From Sarcomyxa edulis (taxonomy: Eukaryota > Basidiomycota > Agaricomycetes > Agaricales > Mycenaceae): a stretch of DNA of 64,000 bases. A program made the position numbers and the translations under genes. This document shows positions 47,579 through 59,940 of the stretch, piece by piece. The stretch's first letter is position 1; each line of letters begins with the position of its first letter. The DNA is taken from contig QUOL01000002.1 of the NCBI GenBank assembly GCA_009761415.1, positions 310,001 to 374,000 on the forward strand. Reading direction: 5' to 3'. A model generated the notes under the pieces. That model searched no databases. It worked only from the letters and a program-made list of their open reading frames with translations, and had not been told where the DNA came from.

Positions 47579-48150
47579 TAGGTCTACTTACAACGGCTTC
47601 TTTATCCTCCTTCCGCCTCCTTACAAACGCGTACGATCGTGTTTGCTGATACATACGGATCGCAGTGATATCTTCGTGAGACTGATCATGATGCACGAAT
47701 TGAAGGTGATCCACGAACCTCAAAGCCAAAAGCCTACGACTCCAATACGAGTCAAGTAAGTGCTCAAGCTCAAGAGCTTGTCAAGAGCTCATACTTAAGT
47801 GCTTCGAGCTTTAAGTTTCAACAAAGACATACACCATCGCCGAAGACCGAGGCTCTTGATGATAAAATCCAGATGCCTGAGTGTGCTCACGCGCTCACGA
47901 CCAGACGAAGTCACTCGTCCCCGATCTCTACCATGCAAGTCATATTGAAGTTCGATGATAAATTTATCCGTGCTAGTTGGTAGTACCACGGTACGCATAC
48001 GCGCCCAAAGATCCACCATATCACCATCAATCGACGACGCGTGGTTACATGTAGATATTTCTGTGGGAAATCTTACAAACAGGAAGATTTTCTGACTCTA
48101 GGGCTCCCTCGACACCTACTGACAACCCTACAGACCGCGTCAAGTTCAGC
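47579..48150. other. Spacer and duplicated 5' flank of APH copy 2
   Basis: The first part may be downstream sequence of the kinase relic (TGAATTGAAGGT-like match near 47697). The last 20-40 nt before 48151 match the 5' flank of APH copy 1 (CCGCGTC...CAGC before the ATG in both). No gene between them. Confidence 0.45.
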
Positions 48151-49753
48151 ATGTTTCTTCCTTATCCTCTGGACAGCTCTGATGTGAGTACATACTACAG
48201 GCCTTGCTGTTCGTCCGTTGACATGAGCCGTTCTCAACTACCAGCCACGAACACCCTACTATATCATGTCAAAGCGAGCTCCTTCGATCTATAACCCAGC
48301 CATCAAGGATGCCGACAGGCCTCCAAATCTGCTAGAACCTCTGAAAGCCACTGTTCATCGTATGACTGGAATTCGTGTCAGAGAGACAGACTTCTTGGGA
48401 CGTGGATACTTCAACGTGGTTCGTCACAGTCCATCCGCACGACCCAAAGCTAAGTCTACCTGATTCAATCTACTCATCTACGTTCCTGTCAGGCCTACAC
48501 GCTGCGTATGGAAAGCGGTCCTCCCCTAGTGGCCAAGATTGTGTATAATTACAAAACCGACCCCGAATCCCTTGAATGGATGAGAGACACTCTCCGTCGC
48601 GAGGTTGTAGTACACACCTTATTGTCTAGGTGTCAGCCGTCCGTTCCTGTCCCACGGATTCTCGATATTGACCTAGGTCCAAACTTCTCGATCGGTGATC
48701 CTTTCATGCTCATGGAAAAGATGGACGGCGAAGATCAATGGCGTGCTTGGATGACTATGACTCTGGATCAGAAAGTAGGTGTTGGCTTTACTAGCATCGT
48801 TAGTATTCTGATTCCTCAATCTTACTAGGAAGTATTCGTCGCGTCTTTGGCAGAGACCATGGTGAATATTTTCCAGATAACGCTGCCTGCGATTGGTTCA
48901 GTCGATGATATCCAAGAGAACGGTCAAGTCACCGTCGGTCATTTCTTGATAGAGCCGGGCTGGGATACCCATGGTCCTTATTCCACGATCACTGAGTAAG
49001 ATGTTCCGTTACTACTGGACTCCATGAAGTTTATTGATATCTAGACCACCTATACAGATATTTGGACGCGCATTTACTGTTCTATTCGCAACGAACCTAT
49101 GACGGACTTGAACCGTCTCGTGTTGCGGCCATCTTCACAGAGCTCACAAGCCTCACTCACTCACTACTCGGTAAGATAGTGACCGATGAAGCCATGTCGC
49201 GTCCAATCCTAGTGCATTACGATTTCAACAATCGCAACATCCTCGTAAAGGATAACAAAGTTTCTGGTATACTGGATTGGCAAGTAAGTGGACCAGACGT
49301 GCACTCTTCTATACTCTTCCTGTTCCACGTTGATTCTTGATATCTACGCATTTCCTCCAGAGGCATATCGTCCTTCCAGCGTGTCTAGGCGTGAAATATC
49401 CAGATAGCATCCGGTTCGATGGGATTTATGATCCCAAATACGGTATAGAACCGCGGAAGATGCCCACCACATCATCCTGGTCTCCTGCTGATGAATGTGA
49501 ACATCTCAAGAAGATATATCGAGAGGTCGGCACTTTGAATCGATCTTACTCTCAGTCTCACTTCATAGCTGATTTTTTTTTCGCTTGATAGACGGCCATG
49601 AAGATTTCTCCAGACTATGGTCGAGCTTTGATTGTGGGACAGACTTTGAGGCAGATTCTTGAATTTCTGTTAAGAGGCTCCCCGGGGGAGATGCATATGT
49701 GGCTAACCGAAATGGCATTGAAGCCGACCGATGTTGTTGAACTGGCATGTTAA
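48151..49753 (+). CDS. APH-like phosphotransferase, copy 2
   Basis: Paralogue of the gene at 43212-44790, on the opposite strand. The first exon (48151-48183) encodes MFLPYPLDSSD and joins PRTPYYIMSKRAPSIYNPAI after an intron of 61 nt, the same length as in copy 1. Then TGIRVRETDFLGRGYFNVVR, SGPPLVAKIVYNYKTDPESL, VHTLLSRCQPSVPVPRILDI and DPFMLMEKMDGEDQWRAW. The catalytic loop is intact, HYDFNNRNILV, followed by GILDWQ. The end is MWLTEMALKPTDVVELAC, longer than copy 1. Six introns in the same places. An ATG at 48266 would also give a long frame, but the first exon is conserved in both copies, so the upstream start is preferred. Confidence 0.86.
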
Positions 49754-49951
49754 GCTGATGCTATCTGTCGATACTATCTCTCGGTTGGGAAATGTTTCGT
49801 TACGACCGAGAAAGACAACCAACCTCTGTACTTGTTGTAGTCTGAGAATTACTATTCCAGTTTGAGACTTTGAGTTACCTGAGTTCTTGAACCGCGATCG
49901 AGAGCCACGTGCACGTGTCAAACTCAAACAACCCCTCTGTTCTGAACTATC

Positions 49952-51882
49952 ATGGTGAGTCTCCGAAGATAATCAACAACGCCATCTTACCAGAATCTAT
50001 AGGCCGTTTGCCAATACTTTTTACGCGGACAATGCAGATTTGGAGATAGCTGCAAGAACGAGCATCCAAAGGATGGCCAAAGGCAGGGTGGCTTTGGAAA
50101 CCCTTGTACGTCGCGTTTCTCTGCTATTATTTCGTGCGCGGACATCCATATGCATGTATCTCATGTTTGTTAAGCTTGGAAACCTCGAGCTTCTGGTAGT
50201 GCTTCACAGCCAGAGACAAATCTACTATTCAGGTACGTATATACCATGCATTTCAGCTTAACGTTCTGATCGCAATATTCTGCTCAAAGCATCGACTCGA
50301 TGACCAAGGATCTCACCCCTGGAATGGATAAACCAATGTGGCCACTCACCTCGTATGGCCCTGCAAAGAACGAGCCAACTCTTATAACAGGCTTCGACGA
50401 ATCACCCGAAGAACTGAGGTACAGAGCTGTCACTGCTTCGAAGACGGGCCAGATATCCGAATATGTGAGTTATCGATATCAACGTCGTCATACCGGATGC
50501 ACCGTCCTTACGATTCCACATCTCGATAGCTCAAGTACGAATCTGAGAAAATCAGTGCTGCTGATCAGACATATACCGTATGTATTGTCAATGTCTAGAC
50601 AGACAGCGAACGTCACGCTCACCTACTCCAGAATGCACGCGCCAGTATCAACCAAGTATTCGAACAAGCTTCCAAACAAAGCTTGAGGTCCCAGACTTCT
50701 CCACTGGCAGCCGCCGCACCAACTTCAGCATTCGGTAATGCTCGACAAACCACCTCTGTATTCGGCCAACCAGCTTTCGGCCAGTCTGCATTTTCGCAGA
50801 CCCCTTCAGCAGGCAGCTCGATTTCTGCGTTTGGGAACCCAAGTGCTCAGCCTACTTCTGCGTTCGGGAATGCAAGTGCTCAGCCTACTTCAGCCTTTGG
50901 CCAACCATCAGCCTTTGGACAAACACCATTATCCTCCATCATCAAACCAGCGACAGGCGCTTTTGCCTCTTTAGGTTCTTCTTCCGGTGGTACAAGTGCT
51001 TTTGGAAACGGTGGTGGATTTTCTGCTTTTGCTGGAGCCCAACCAGCCACCTTTGGTAATGCATCGAATGCTTCTGCTTCAACATCCTCTGCGCCTCAGT
51101 CTGTCTTTGGCCAACCTTTTACGATAACTCCAGCCGCACCCGTATCAGCGTTTGGTAACCCAGCACCAACATCCATCTCGGCGTTTGGTAATACAGCACC
51201 AGCGTCTGTGTCCGCATTTGGCGCACCAGCAGCGTCTGTGTCCGCATTTGGCACACCAGCAGCATCGGTCTCAGCATTTGGCACATCAGCACCAGCCGCG
51301 TCGGTCTCAGCATTTGGTACACCAGCACCAGCCGCACCTGTATCAGCCTTCGGCACGCCTGCATTCGGCGCGCCTTCAGCGTTCGGTGCACTATCTCAAG
51401 CTTCAAATACAACTTCTGCATTCGCTCCTAATCCGAACTCAGGCGGCTCTGTTTTCGGGCCTGGTGGGACTGCATCGGGTGGTGCGTTTGGTACGAACAC
51501 TACGAATCAACAGCTATCAGCGTTCGCGTCGCAACCCTCTCAATCTCAAATCCAAGCGTCATCGCCATTTGCGCCGTCGCAGAACCAGAACCAGAATCCG
51601 AGTGGCTCGGCGTTCGCTCCCGCTCCCGGATCCATATCTGCATTCTCTCAATCCCCATCTCAATCTCAACCGCCACCAGCAACCACAACCGCAACTACGT
51701 CCTCCGCTCCCGACTTCCTTAACGCTAAATCTCCATCGAAACTCGTGTTAACTCAATACGATAACTTGCTGCCAGAGAATTACGCGAACTTGCTACCCGA
51801 GGTGGCGCTGAAGGCGTTTCAGGGGAAGACGTTTGAGTGGGGGAAGGTGCCGGAGTGGATTCCTCCGATACATATGAGATGA
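49952..51882 (+). CDS. NUP42: FG-nucleoporin Nup42 with CCCH zinc finger
   Basis: Cytoplasmic-side pore protein that works with Gle1 in mRNA export. The first coding exon is only the ATG (49952-49954), followed at once by a GTGAGT intron ending at 50002. The product starts [20 protein letters not shown] then EHP, a CCCH finger very like the start of animal NUP42. Two more introns lead to [20 protein letters not shown] and [20 protein letters not shown]. From about 50690 the long exon encodes many SAFG/AFGxP repeats. The C-terminus [20 protein letters not shown] and [14 protein letters not shown] is the Gle1-binding signature. Exon borders between 50100 and 50300 are less certain. Confidence 0.92.
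50740..51660 (+). repeat. FG repeat domain of Nup42
   Basis: Dozens of imperfect SAFG, SVFG, AFGNP and SAFGTPA units coded by related 30-45 nt DNA repeats, densest at 51130-51380. Such repeats form the disordered, transport-factor-binding part of the pore protein. Confidence 0.85.
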
Positions 51883-52270
51883 GGTGCGGTACTAGTGTAT
51901 TGCATCTCGTTTTTTGGTATCTGTAGATCTATGCTTTGGATATATCATCTTCCCAAGTGAGGACGATTCGTGTACTAAAATTCGCTGGATGACATCATCA
52001 ACGAGTTGATACAGGAATTAAGAGTTTGTACAAAAAAGAGCAGTCTCGAGGTACAAAGAACATGTTCTACAAGGCGGATTCATAACGTACGTAGAATAGT
52101 ATTACTACTATCCGAAGGATGCGTTTGTAGTTTACTGATACTTGCGATGGAAGAGGTGGAGGCCGGAGGCCAATCCCGCGTAATACAATATCTGAACAGA
52201 CTATCAAAAAATAAGTAACGTGGAGCAAGCGCGTCAAAAAGCAAAGGGCAAGACAGGGTCGTGATCAAAT
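51883..52270. other. Intergenic between converging genes
   Basis: No coding motif. Contains the 3' ends of NUP42 and SMC5. Confidence 0.55.
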
Positions 52271-55200
52271 TCAGGCAGCATTGCTGGCACCGTTTGGCTT
52301 GCGTTGGACGTAGGCATTGATCATGTCCATCATGTTGCCCACTTGACGCTCTTCGGGAAGCCATTCGCCGTTATTGACGCAAAGCACCTTCATGCGTTCG
52401 TGATATTGAAGATCGGGAAGGAGTTTGGGAGTGATCAAGAAGTACTGGGCGCTGTCGGGCTTGCAGGTTACTTCAACCATCGAGTTGTGTACGTTGCGTT
52501 CAGCACGTTGGTCCATACCCTAATTTTTAGTGGGTCAGCACCATGCCCTGGATGCCTTGGTATCAGACGTACCTGGTTGATTTCGTCTACAAGAGAGAAC
52601 GGTGCTCGAGCTTCTTCGGTAAGACTCATGAGATATAGAATGGTGGTCAAGGAACGTTCCTGACAACAGACGGTCAGCGAATCTTTGCGAAGAGTCAACT
52701 CGAAAGACGACGTACTCCTCCAGATTGCCTCTGGCCGGTCAACAGCTGCAATTTCTCACTGTCACGGAATTTGACGAGGATGTCGATAGCCCATTTTTCG
52801 TAGTCCTCGTGCTCGCTGACACGAACCTCACCAGCACACCCGATCCCTGAGGGGATGATTAGAGTGTGAAATATTAAGCTGGTAGATCCCACTCACGGTC
52901 AAATGCAGCCGAGAATTTCTCTCCGATGCTAGCGACGAGCTTCTCAAGCGCTGGCTGCCAGTTGTCCTGGAAGTATTTAGATTCATCAACGACAATACTC
53001 AGTAGATATTGAACAGAGTAGCCTACCCTCGCATGCTTGATGTTGCGCTCGATCCTCTTGGCTTTGGCTTCGCGTTGTTCAATGCTTTTCCCGAGGTTCT
53101 CGATCTAAGACAAGAACACGGATTGTGCATTAGTCTCTGCAATCGTCTCACTGATAGGACATCGTTGTCATTACTCACTTCCAGCTTCCTCTTCTCATAC
53201 TGCTCAACGACACCAGGGTTTGTGTTGAGATTCATCTCCAAATTCGTCGTTTGAATGTCGAGGTCGGCTTGGAGTTCCTCCGCAGATCGCAACTCAACAC
53301 CATCGCTCGTAGGCGGTGTCGTATCGTTCTCCTCAGCCTTGGCGCGTTCCTTCTCATATACGAGACGAGCATCTTCGATGGCTGAGAATTCTGCACGAAG
53401 CTCATCGTCGAGAGCCCGCACAACATCTCTACTTTGTTCGAGAATCTCCTTGGATCGAGCTTTGACGTTTTTAAAGATAGCGTCGACTGATGACGCATGT
53501 AAGTATTTTCAGTTGCTAAATTGACGAAACTATGCTGACCTCTGTGGAATTCGGCGAATGCTGCGTTGTATTTCTCGTCTTTCTTTTCGCAAAGCACTTC
53601 AAGAGCAGCTTTATTGGCACCAACTTGCAGATACTCAAGACCGACACGGGTGGCTTCCACTTGGTCATTGATGACGCCACGTACGAGGTCCTGATAACGC
53701 GTTTAATCTCCGTTCTTATCAAGAGTTCCAGATCAAGAGTGTAATTACGACTCACAGCATATTCAGTGGCGATGAGCACCCGTTTCTTGGCTAGACCTAC
53801 AAGTTTCTTTCGAAGCTGCTCCCTTTTATCAGCGGTAGAGGGGGCCTCGACCAGATTTTTGAGGATATCCTTTGCTCTCGCTGGATCATAATGTGAGCCA
53901 GTGCATAAAGCGCTAAGAGAGCATACAGAAAACTTACCGAGTTTTGCGTTGAGACTATGCCGCTTGCTGTGAGCCGCGGTAATGGCTTTTTTGCGAGCTA
54001 TAAGTGCAGTCTGAATATAATACCAGTATGAGACAAATGTCACGAATGGAATGGGGGTCAGTACTAACGCGGCGAGGTTCAAGAGCGTCAAGGCCAGCTT
54101 TGGCCTGTTTATACTCCGCGTCGAGGGCGTTAAACGTTTCATCAGCGAGTGCAAGATTTCGACGGGCTTCTGAGAGCCGTGCTTCAAGCTGCCTTTTCAA
54201 GTCAGGATCAACTAGATGATTTGTTTCGCGCGTAAACAAAAACATGTAAAACACGGAGAGTAGACCTGGCTTACCGTTCGCATTGCCGAGATTCCTAGCT
54301 GGTCTGATATCTCTTGTCAAATTCTGCGTTTCTCGCCTTCCGTACCTGGAGCGACCGACTTGATTCATGACAGTACCTGCAATGAAGGTGGCCCCTCCTC
54401 CTCCCTGACCATTAGGCCCTATCCTCGTCACAGCTTCCATAGCTTTGTTGACATCAACCTTCCTGCCATCGAGCCCGATAGCCTGCGGGTGATTTACGAA
54501 AAGCGCTGAACACGGATAGTCGAATACTGAGGAAAAACAAAGATTTGCATACCGTCCTATGTAAGTTGAGCTCTCGCTTGAGCCACCATTTCATTCCAGG
54601 AGCACACTCTACGTAGTCGATTGCATATCCGTCAAATCCAAGGTCCTCCATCTGTCGAGCATCAGATGAAGTTCCGAAAGCCTTTCAATCAAAGACGCTG
54701 AAACGAACCTCTTGTCTGCCCAACGGAGGTGGCGCAACTGATTGTCCTTGGTCTGGTCGGAACCAGGTATTGATGCGCACCGGTTTTCCTAGAGCCTGGC
54801 TATCGTTAACAAAATGATTAAAGGTGTTGTAATCCTCCTGGCATTGCATGACGAAAGTCTAGAAACACAGTCAGATCTAAATTATATAATAATGAGGCGA
54901 GCCAAGTTCACCTTCATCTGATTAGCATTGAAGCAGGCTTCGACAGAATCGACAAAATGCCTATTTGAGACATTGAGAGAGACAATCGGCGGCTCGAACA
55001 CCTCCATCTTGAACTTGTCCTTGTTCTTTCTCAACCATAGAACTGCTTCGTAATGATTCTGATCCCATTGCCTTAATTTCTGCAGTTTGCGGTCATTGAC
55101 GTCGTCGAGCCGAGCAAAACTGATATTTACATGGAAACAGTCAGTAATGTGTCTCAAAGGATATGAATAATGATACCGACTCTTGCGAAGCAGCATTGAT

Positions 55201-57230
55201 TTGCGCTCTGTACTTCTCTTGCTCTACAACAGCAGCTGTAACATCGTCGCCCAATCTCGACACATCGGCTTCTATAGCTTGACGTTCTAAGTTGAATTGT
55301 TGCTAGAAGTGGGGAATGAGGTAGATCAGCGATGGCTGCCACACATATAGTTATTCTTCATACCTGCTCTGCCATGACATCTTCCTCTCTCTCAATCTCC
55401 ACAGGCTGGTCTATATCTTGCTGGATCTTCGCTACGTCGGCTTGGGCTCTTTCAATCTTTTTGACACGATCCTTCTCGCTTTTTTTCAGGCTGTCGATTT
55501 GTTCCTCTAAATCCGCAGTCTCTTCTTCCTGGTGATTTCGAACAGTTGGTTATTATCTCATGAGGGAACAGGAGACGACATCAACAAACCAATTTCTCAC
55601 TCTCGTCCCATTTCGCCGACATCTTGCTCAGTTTGGTCTTTGTTGATTTTTTGCAGGCTTCTCTTCTGCTGTCAAATTTATTGTGCTGCGCCCCCAATTT
55701 CCTAAATCCCCACCGACGTTAGTCTTCAGTTAGCCAAGCATATATGCCTATACGTACTTCAGCACCTCGTGCGCAGGAGCGTTCTTCTCTCTGAGCTTCT
55801 GAACCCTATCGTGCGATGCTCGTTGCATCTTTTTAGTTGCATTATACTGCACTAAAATCTCACGATACAACTGGACTGGAATCAGGACGTTCAGGAGTTC
55901 GATCTAGAGAGTCAAAGTTGTTCGTCAATGCTCAGCCTGGCGACGGTAGTCCTGTCGCTGTCGTATGTTCGTACCTCATGTTCAATCCTCTTCCTTTCTT
56001 TATATCTCTGTACATCTCTCTCGATGCCCTCATTTCGCTCTTGCATCGTCTTGAGTTGTTCGCGATCGGCTTGGAGAAGCTGTTGACGTGATCAGTACGC
56101 ATATAACAAGAAAAAAATGACGGGGATACCTCTTGCAACTTCTTCAAGTCCTTTCCAGAGCTGATAAGAGTATCATGCCAGCTGGTCAAATTCTCATCGC
56201 CGGCTGCACGTTGAGTTTCTCGCAATAACTGCTGAGGGCTCATTGCCGCAAACTCGGACACTTTGTCTTGAGGTAAGAACGAACTAGGAAAACAGGGGGA
56301 TACCGTTGGATGTCTGTTGTCTCAGAGGAAACAAGACAGAACTAGCAACATACCACAAGTTTCCGACCTGGACGTTCAGTTCGGACATCCTCTGCGTGAT
56401 TTCTCTGCCCGACGCGGTACTGCCATTCAATGTGAACGTAGAGCTATTGGTTCTAGCGTTTAGGTTCCTGCGGATAACGAGATTGGGTTTGCCTTTAGGT
56501 CCTTTGAGCTCGATCTCGACATGGCCAGCATCTGTGCCGAGTTTCACGAAGGAGTTTAGGTCTGCGGCACGTCCTAGGACCTGGATACGTATGGTCAATG
56601 CTGTTGAATGAGCGGAAGAAATGAAAACACGTACGCTAGGAGGCCAGTTAAGACCGAGACAAATCGCGCAAGCGATACTACTCTTGCCGGTACCATTCGG
56701 ACCGAGAATCATATTGAGATAGGCTCCGGGGCAGAATTCAGTAAAATCGTAGGTAACGAAGTTTTTCAGCTGAATACGGAGGATAGAGCCGGGTATAAAC
56801 CTGAGTAGTTGGCAAACAGTTTAGGAAGAGAAAGCCCTGACGGATAGAAAGAAATGCCGTACCCGTCGGTGTCACGAGGGAGAGTAGTGATACGCTCTCG
56901 AGGCTGAGCACTACCTTCACCATTGTTAGAAATCGCGTCGCCATTGTCGTTGACACGAGCGCGTTTCCTTCCCTTTGGTGAACCACCCTCATCTTGCTCG
57001 TCACCCTCCGAATCTTCCTCACCATCTGCATCTTCCTGTTCTTCGTCGATGGGATCGTGTTCCTGGCCGGCATCGTCAAGAGGAGCTCTCTGTTTGCCTT
57101 TATGCTTTTTGGACGACCCCTCTTCTTTGGCTGAGTCTTTGACTTTTTCCGCCTTTACTTTCATCGAAGGAGGCGGATTGTTCTCCTCCTGTGAGCTACG
57201 CTCTTCTGTCGTGGCTCCTCGACGAGCCAT
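52271..57230 (-). CDS. SMC5: SMC5, Smc5/6 complex ATPase
   Basis: DNA repair and chromosome maintenance ATPase of about 1200 residues. Start MARRGATTEERSSQEENNPP opens a Lys/Glu/Asp-rich disordered tail. The head follows: FIPGSILRIQLKNFVTYDFT, Walker A in MILGPNGTGKSSIACAICLG, QVGNLW and, after an intron, FLPQDKVSEFAAMSPQQLL. Long coiled coils flank a hinge in the middle. The C-terminal head has GERSLTTILYLMSLTEEARA and the Walker B stretch PFSLVDEINQGMD, then PKLLPDLQYHERMKVLCVNN; the end is RKPNGASNAA. Residues are spread over about 20 exons with introns of about 50-60 nt. Both ATPase motifs are intact. It converges on NUP42 and diverges from the acidic protein gene. Confidence 0.94.
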
Positions 57231-57371
57231 TGACTGAGTCTGACGCGTCGACGTTGTGGTATAAAGGAGAGAAAAGACGCGACAATTTAGCGCCAACTTG
57301 GCATGCAATTTAGTTCAAAAATAAATATTTACTTACGGCAAAATATTGTAAAAATAACTCCAAAATTCCCC
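57231..57371. promoter_or_regulatory. Short divergent promoter, SMC5 / acidic protein
   Basis: 141 nt between start codons. The segment is AT-rich near 57310-57360 and contains GTATAAAGG on the + strand at about 57260, about 110 nt before the + strand ATG; the role is uncertain. Confidence 0.4.
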
Positions 57372-58593
57372 ATGTCCCGACTCAGCACCGTCTACGATCT
57401 TGGCAGTCTGCGTCTCCACCCAGATGGTACTCGAGTCGCCCAGTCGTCCAAAAATCTCCGCCCACGCACATCTGCATCGACCGTCCGAGATGCTAGAGGG
57501 AACTGGATTGCGAAAGACGCAGCAGGTCTAACCAAAGTTGCAAAGTATGTTCATAAGAAAGGAGAGGAAATTAGTGAGGCTGAGGACGGAGAGGATTTTG
57601 ATCTTGCAGTTGTAGATAACAAGGAAGAGACTGATGAGGAGGACTATGAGGTATCCCCAGCAAGGAAGGGGCAGAAGAAACGAAATCCCAAGACCTCGAA
57701 AGACGCGAGGGGAGCGAAACGGCGAAAATTCGTTCACGACGTCGAGTTCTTGGGGGCTACTGCTGCTCAAGCAACCGAGGATACATCGATTTTACCACTT
57801 CCTTCCTCTGTGAGTACCCTAACCTATCATTCCCATATTGCTCATCGAATGCATTACAGGACCTATTGAAATGTATACACCATTTCACGAGCACGTACTA
57901 TACAGAACGAGGACAGCTCTTCAACGCGTCGAAACAATACCGGAGAGAGAAGAGGCAGAGGAAGATAGCGAGGCATGCTGCGAAGGAATCAAAGTCTGGG
58001 TCCAAGCTCAAGAAAGCCGAATCTGTGGACGCTGCTAATGACGAAGAAAATGACAGTTCGACCGACGGTTCCGGCTCAAGCTCTGACTCGGAGTCCAGCT
58101 CATCTGACAGTGATGAAGGGGGTGAAGCCCGTGCAGAACAAATGGGTAACGAGTCAAAGGAAAAGAAGCCCCCAGACGTCGTACGGAAGGACATGTATAA
58201 ACTAATGAATGGGTCTGCGCTTATGGCTATCGGTGAGTGAACGAAAATCGGTCACATCTGTTGGACATAAGACTGAAGCCGACTTACGCTCTAGGGATGC
58301 TATTGCAAGAACACGTCGCTCAGCTGTTGGTGGGTCATGGCGTACCTGAAGGTTGGGAAGAGGCTATGAGAGAGCAGGAAGAAGCGCGAGGTAGAGACAA
58401 CGATACAGTTGCAGATACAGGGAGAGACGTCGAGAGCGAAGATGAAGACGAGTTGGGGCCTGACGTCGATCCTGTGGTACGGGGAACAGAGAAGATATCT
58501 GGACCAAGGTCAGAAAGTGAGATCCATCACGACGAAGATGAGGACGGTGACGAGGGAGACGAAAGTTCCTCAGATGATCCTAGTTCAAATTAG
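57372..58593 (+). CDS. Acidic, probably nuclear protein of unknown function
   Basis: I do not recognise it with confidence. Start MSRLSTVYDLGSLRLHPDGT. A basic patch (RKGQKKRNPKTSKDARGAKR then RKF) could be a nuclear signal. After an intron comes DLLKCIHHFTSTYYTERGQL and FNASKQYRREKRQRKIARHA, then a Ser/Asp run (SGSSSDSESSSSDSDEGGEA), then DMYKLMNGSALMAIGMLLQE and HVAQLLVGHGVPEGWEEAM, and an acidic end DEDEDGDEGDESSSDDPSSN. The DLLKxIHHFxSxYY and SALMAIGMLLQEHV blocks look like conserved helices; a link to RNA polymerase I factor Rrn9 is possible but unproven. Three exons. It shares a promoter region with SMC5. Confidence 0.68.
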
Positions 58594-58661
58594 CACGATA
58601 ATGTTTTCGTTCACACAATAAATTGCATTTTATAGCGGGGCCAAGATATGGACATACGTTT

Positions 58662-59711
58662 TCAATCGTATCTAGAATTTCTTCTTCTCGGTGGAGGCGT
58701 ACGCGACCTTGACCGTGATCGAGACCTCTTCTCACCTCTCCCACCCCGACCTCCTCGATCTCCCCAACCTCCACGGACGGGTGACTCGCCTCGCCTAGGA
58801 GGTGGAACGCGTCTGTCGAAATCCCTATCCCTATCCCCTCCACCTCTGCCTCCACCCCTACCACCACGGAACCCACCTGGCGCAGGAGCATTCGAGTCTC
58901 CTCTCCAATGTCCCCCACCTCTCCCAAGTCCACCAGCTAGAGGAGCAACAGAACCTCCCCAACCTCCATCACCTCCTCCACCTCCACCTCTCGTTCCACT
59001 ACCACCCGTCCTCCACGCACCCGTACCACCCGGGGCAGATCCAGCATTTGCACCAGCACTAGCCGATCCTTTGATCGAAATTTCCCCAGGAGCAGTGACA
59101 TTCTTCGGCAACAACACAGAAACGAGCAAATAGTCTCCAGGGACGAACCTCAACTCATCCAACGTCCTCTCCTCTTTCTCCCTCTCGCTCGGTTCCCTTT
59201 CCTTGTTCTCTCCATCATCTAGGAGTCTCGGTGCAGTGGATTGCAGAGATCCAGGTTCGCCGAGGATGTCGCGCGAGTAGACTATCCCGAGATCTTTGTG
59301 CGAGAAATGACCCTTGTTGGCTGAGTCTGCGTAGACGGCACGGAAGGAGAAACGAGCTAGGGGGTGTCGGTATTCGGTGATGGTAGGTGCGGTGGCTCGT
59401 AGGGTCGTTAGTACTTCACGGAGAGTAGCATCTTTCCTGCATCGCAAGACAAGCAGATGAGTTTGAGATACGGCACTATATAGTCAGGTACTTACCAGGT
59501 GAATATCTGCTGCTCATCTGTCGTGGGTAGGGTCCCATCCTCAAAGAGAGAAAGACGATGGAAACCTTGAATTTTAACGAATGTTCTGATGAGAAATGGG
59601 GCAGTCTGTGTGCGATAGATTAGTATAAGATTGATGCTTCCTGGGCTGGTCTCAAACCTTTTCCCTGGATACTATGGGTTGTCCTGCGGGTGTAGTTGTG
59701 TCGACGTCCAT
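58662..59711 (-). CDS. SAP18: SAP18 homologue with Gly/Arg- and RS-rich C-terminus
   Basis: Sin3-associated protein, also part of the ASAP splicing complex in animals. The protein starts MDVDTTTPAGQPIVSREKTA, then PFLIRTFVKIQGFHRLSLF, KDATLREVLTTLRATAPTIT and FSFRAVYADSANKGHFSHKD, a ubiquitin-like fold characteristic of SAP18, closing with LRFVPGDYLLVSVLLPKN. The C-terminal third is unlike animal SAP18: Gly-rich and RGG-like (GGFRGGRGGGRGGGDRDRDF) and RS-rich (SRSRSRSRTPPPRRRNSRYD). This tail suits RNA binding and fits a splicing role better than a simple co-repressor role. Exons: about 59658-59711, a middle one near 59495-59600, and 58662-59437. It converges on the acidic protein gene. Confidence 0.9.
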
Positions 59712-59940
59712 GATGGGTGCAACGTTCGAGCTTCGGAATTCGAACTCTGAATTTGGCGCATGTTGGCCTTGTTATGCACTGGCTTCGGAAATTCAAAGTG
59801 CCAAATCTAGATCAACTGGATATGTACAGGCTTTGAAGCTTGAAGTTTGAACAGGTTTTAAAAAAGAATGGACCGTTGGATATGTAGTATACATTCCCAA
59901 TAGTCTCGCTTATAGTTAATGAATCGAAATAACGATAAGA

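Noticed and set aside
41415..49753. A mobile element responsible for the kinase/APH island
   Set aside because: I found no transposase, reverse transcriptase, terminal repeats or target duplications; duplication is enough to explain the pattern.
58802..59133. Plus-strand Pro/His-rich frames opposite SAP18
   Set aside because: They are the reverse complement of the Gly/Arg-rich tail of SAP18, whose core domain fixes the coding strand.
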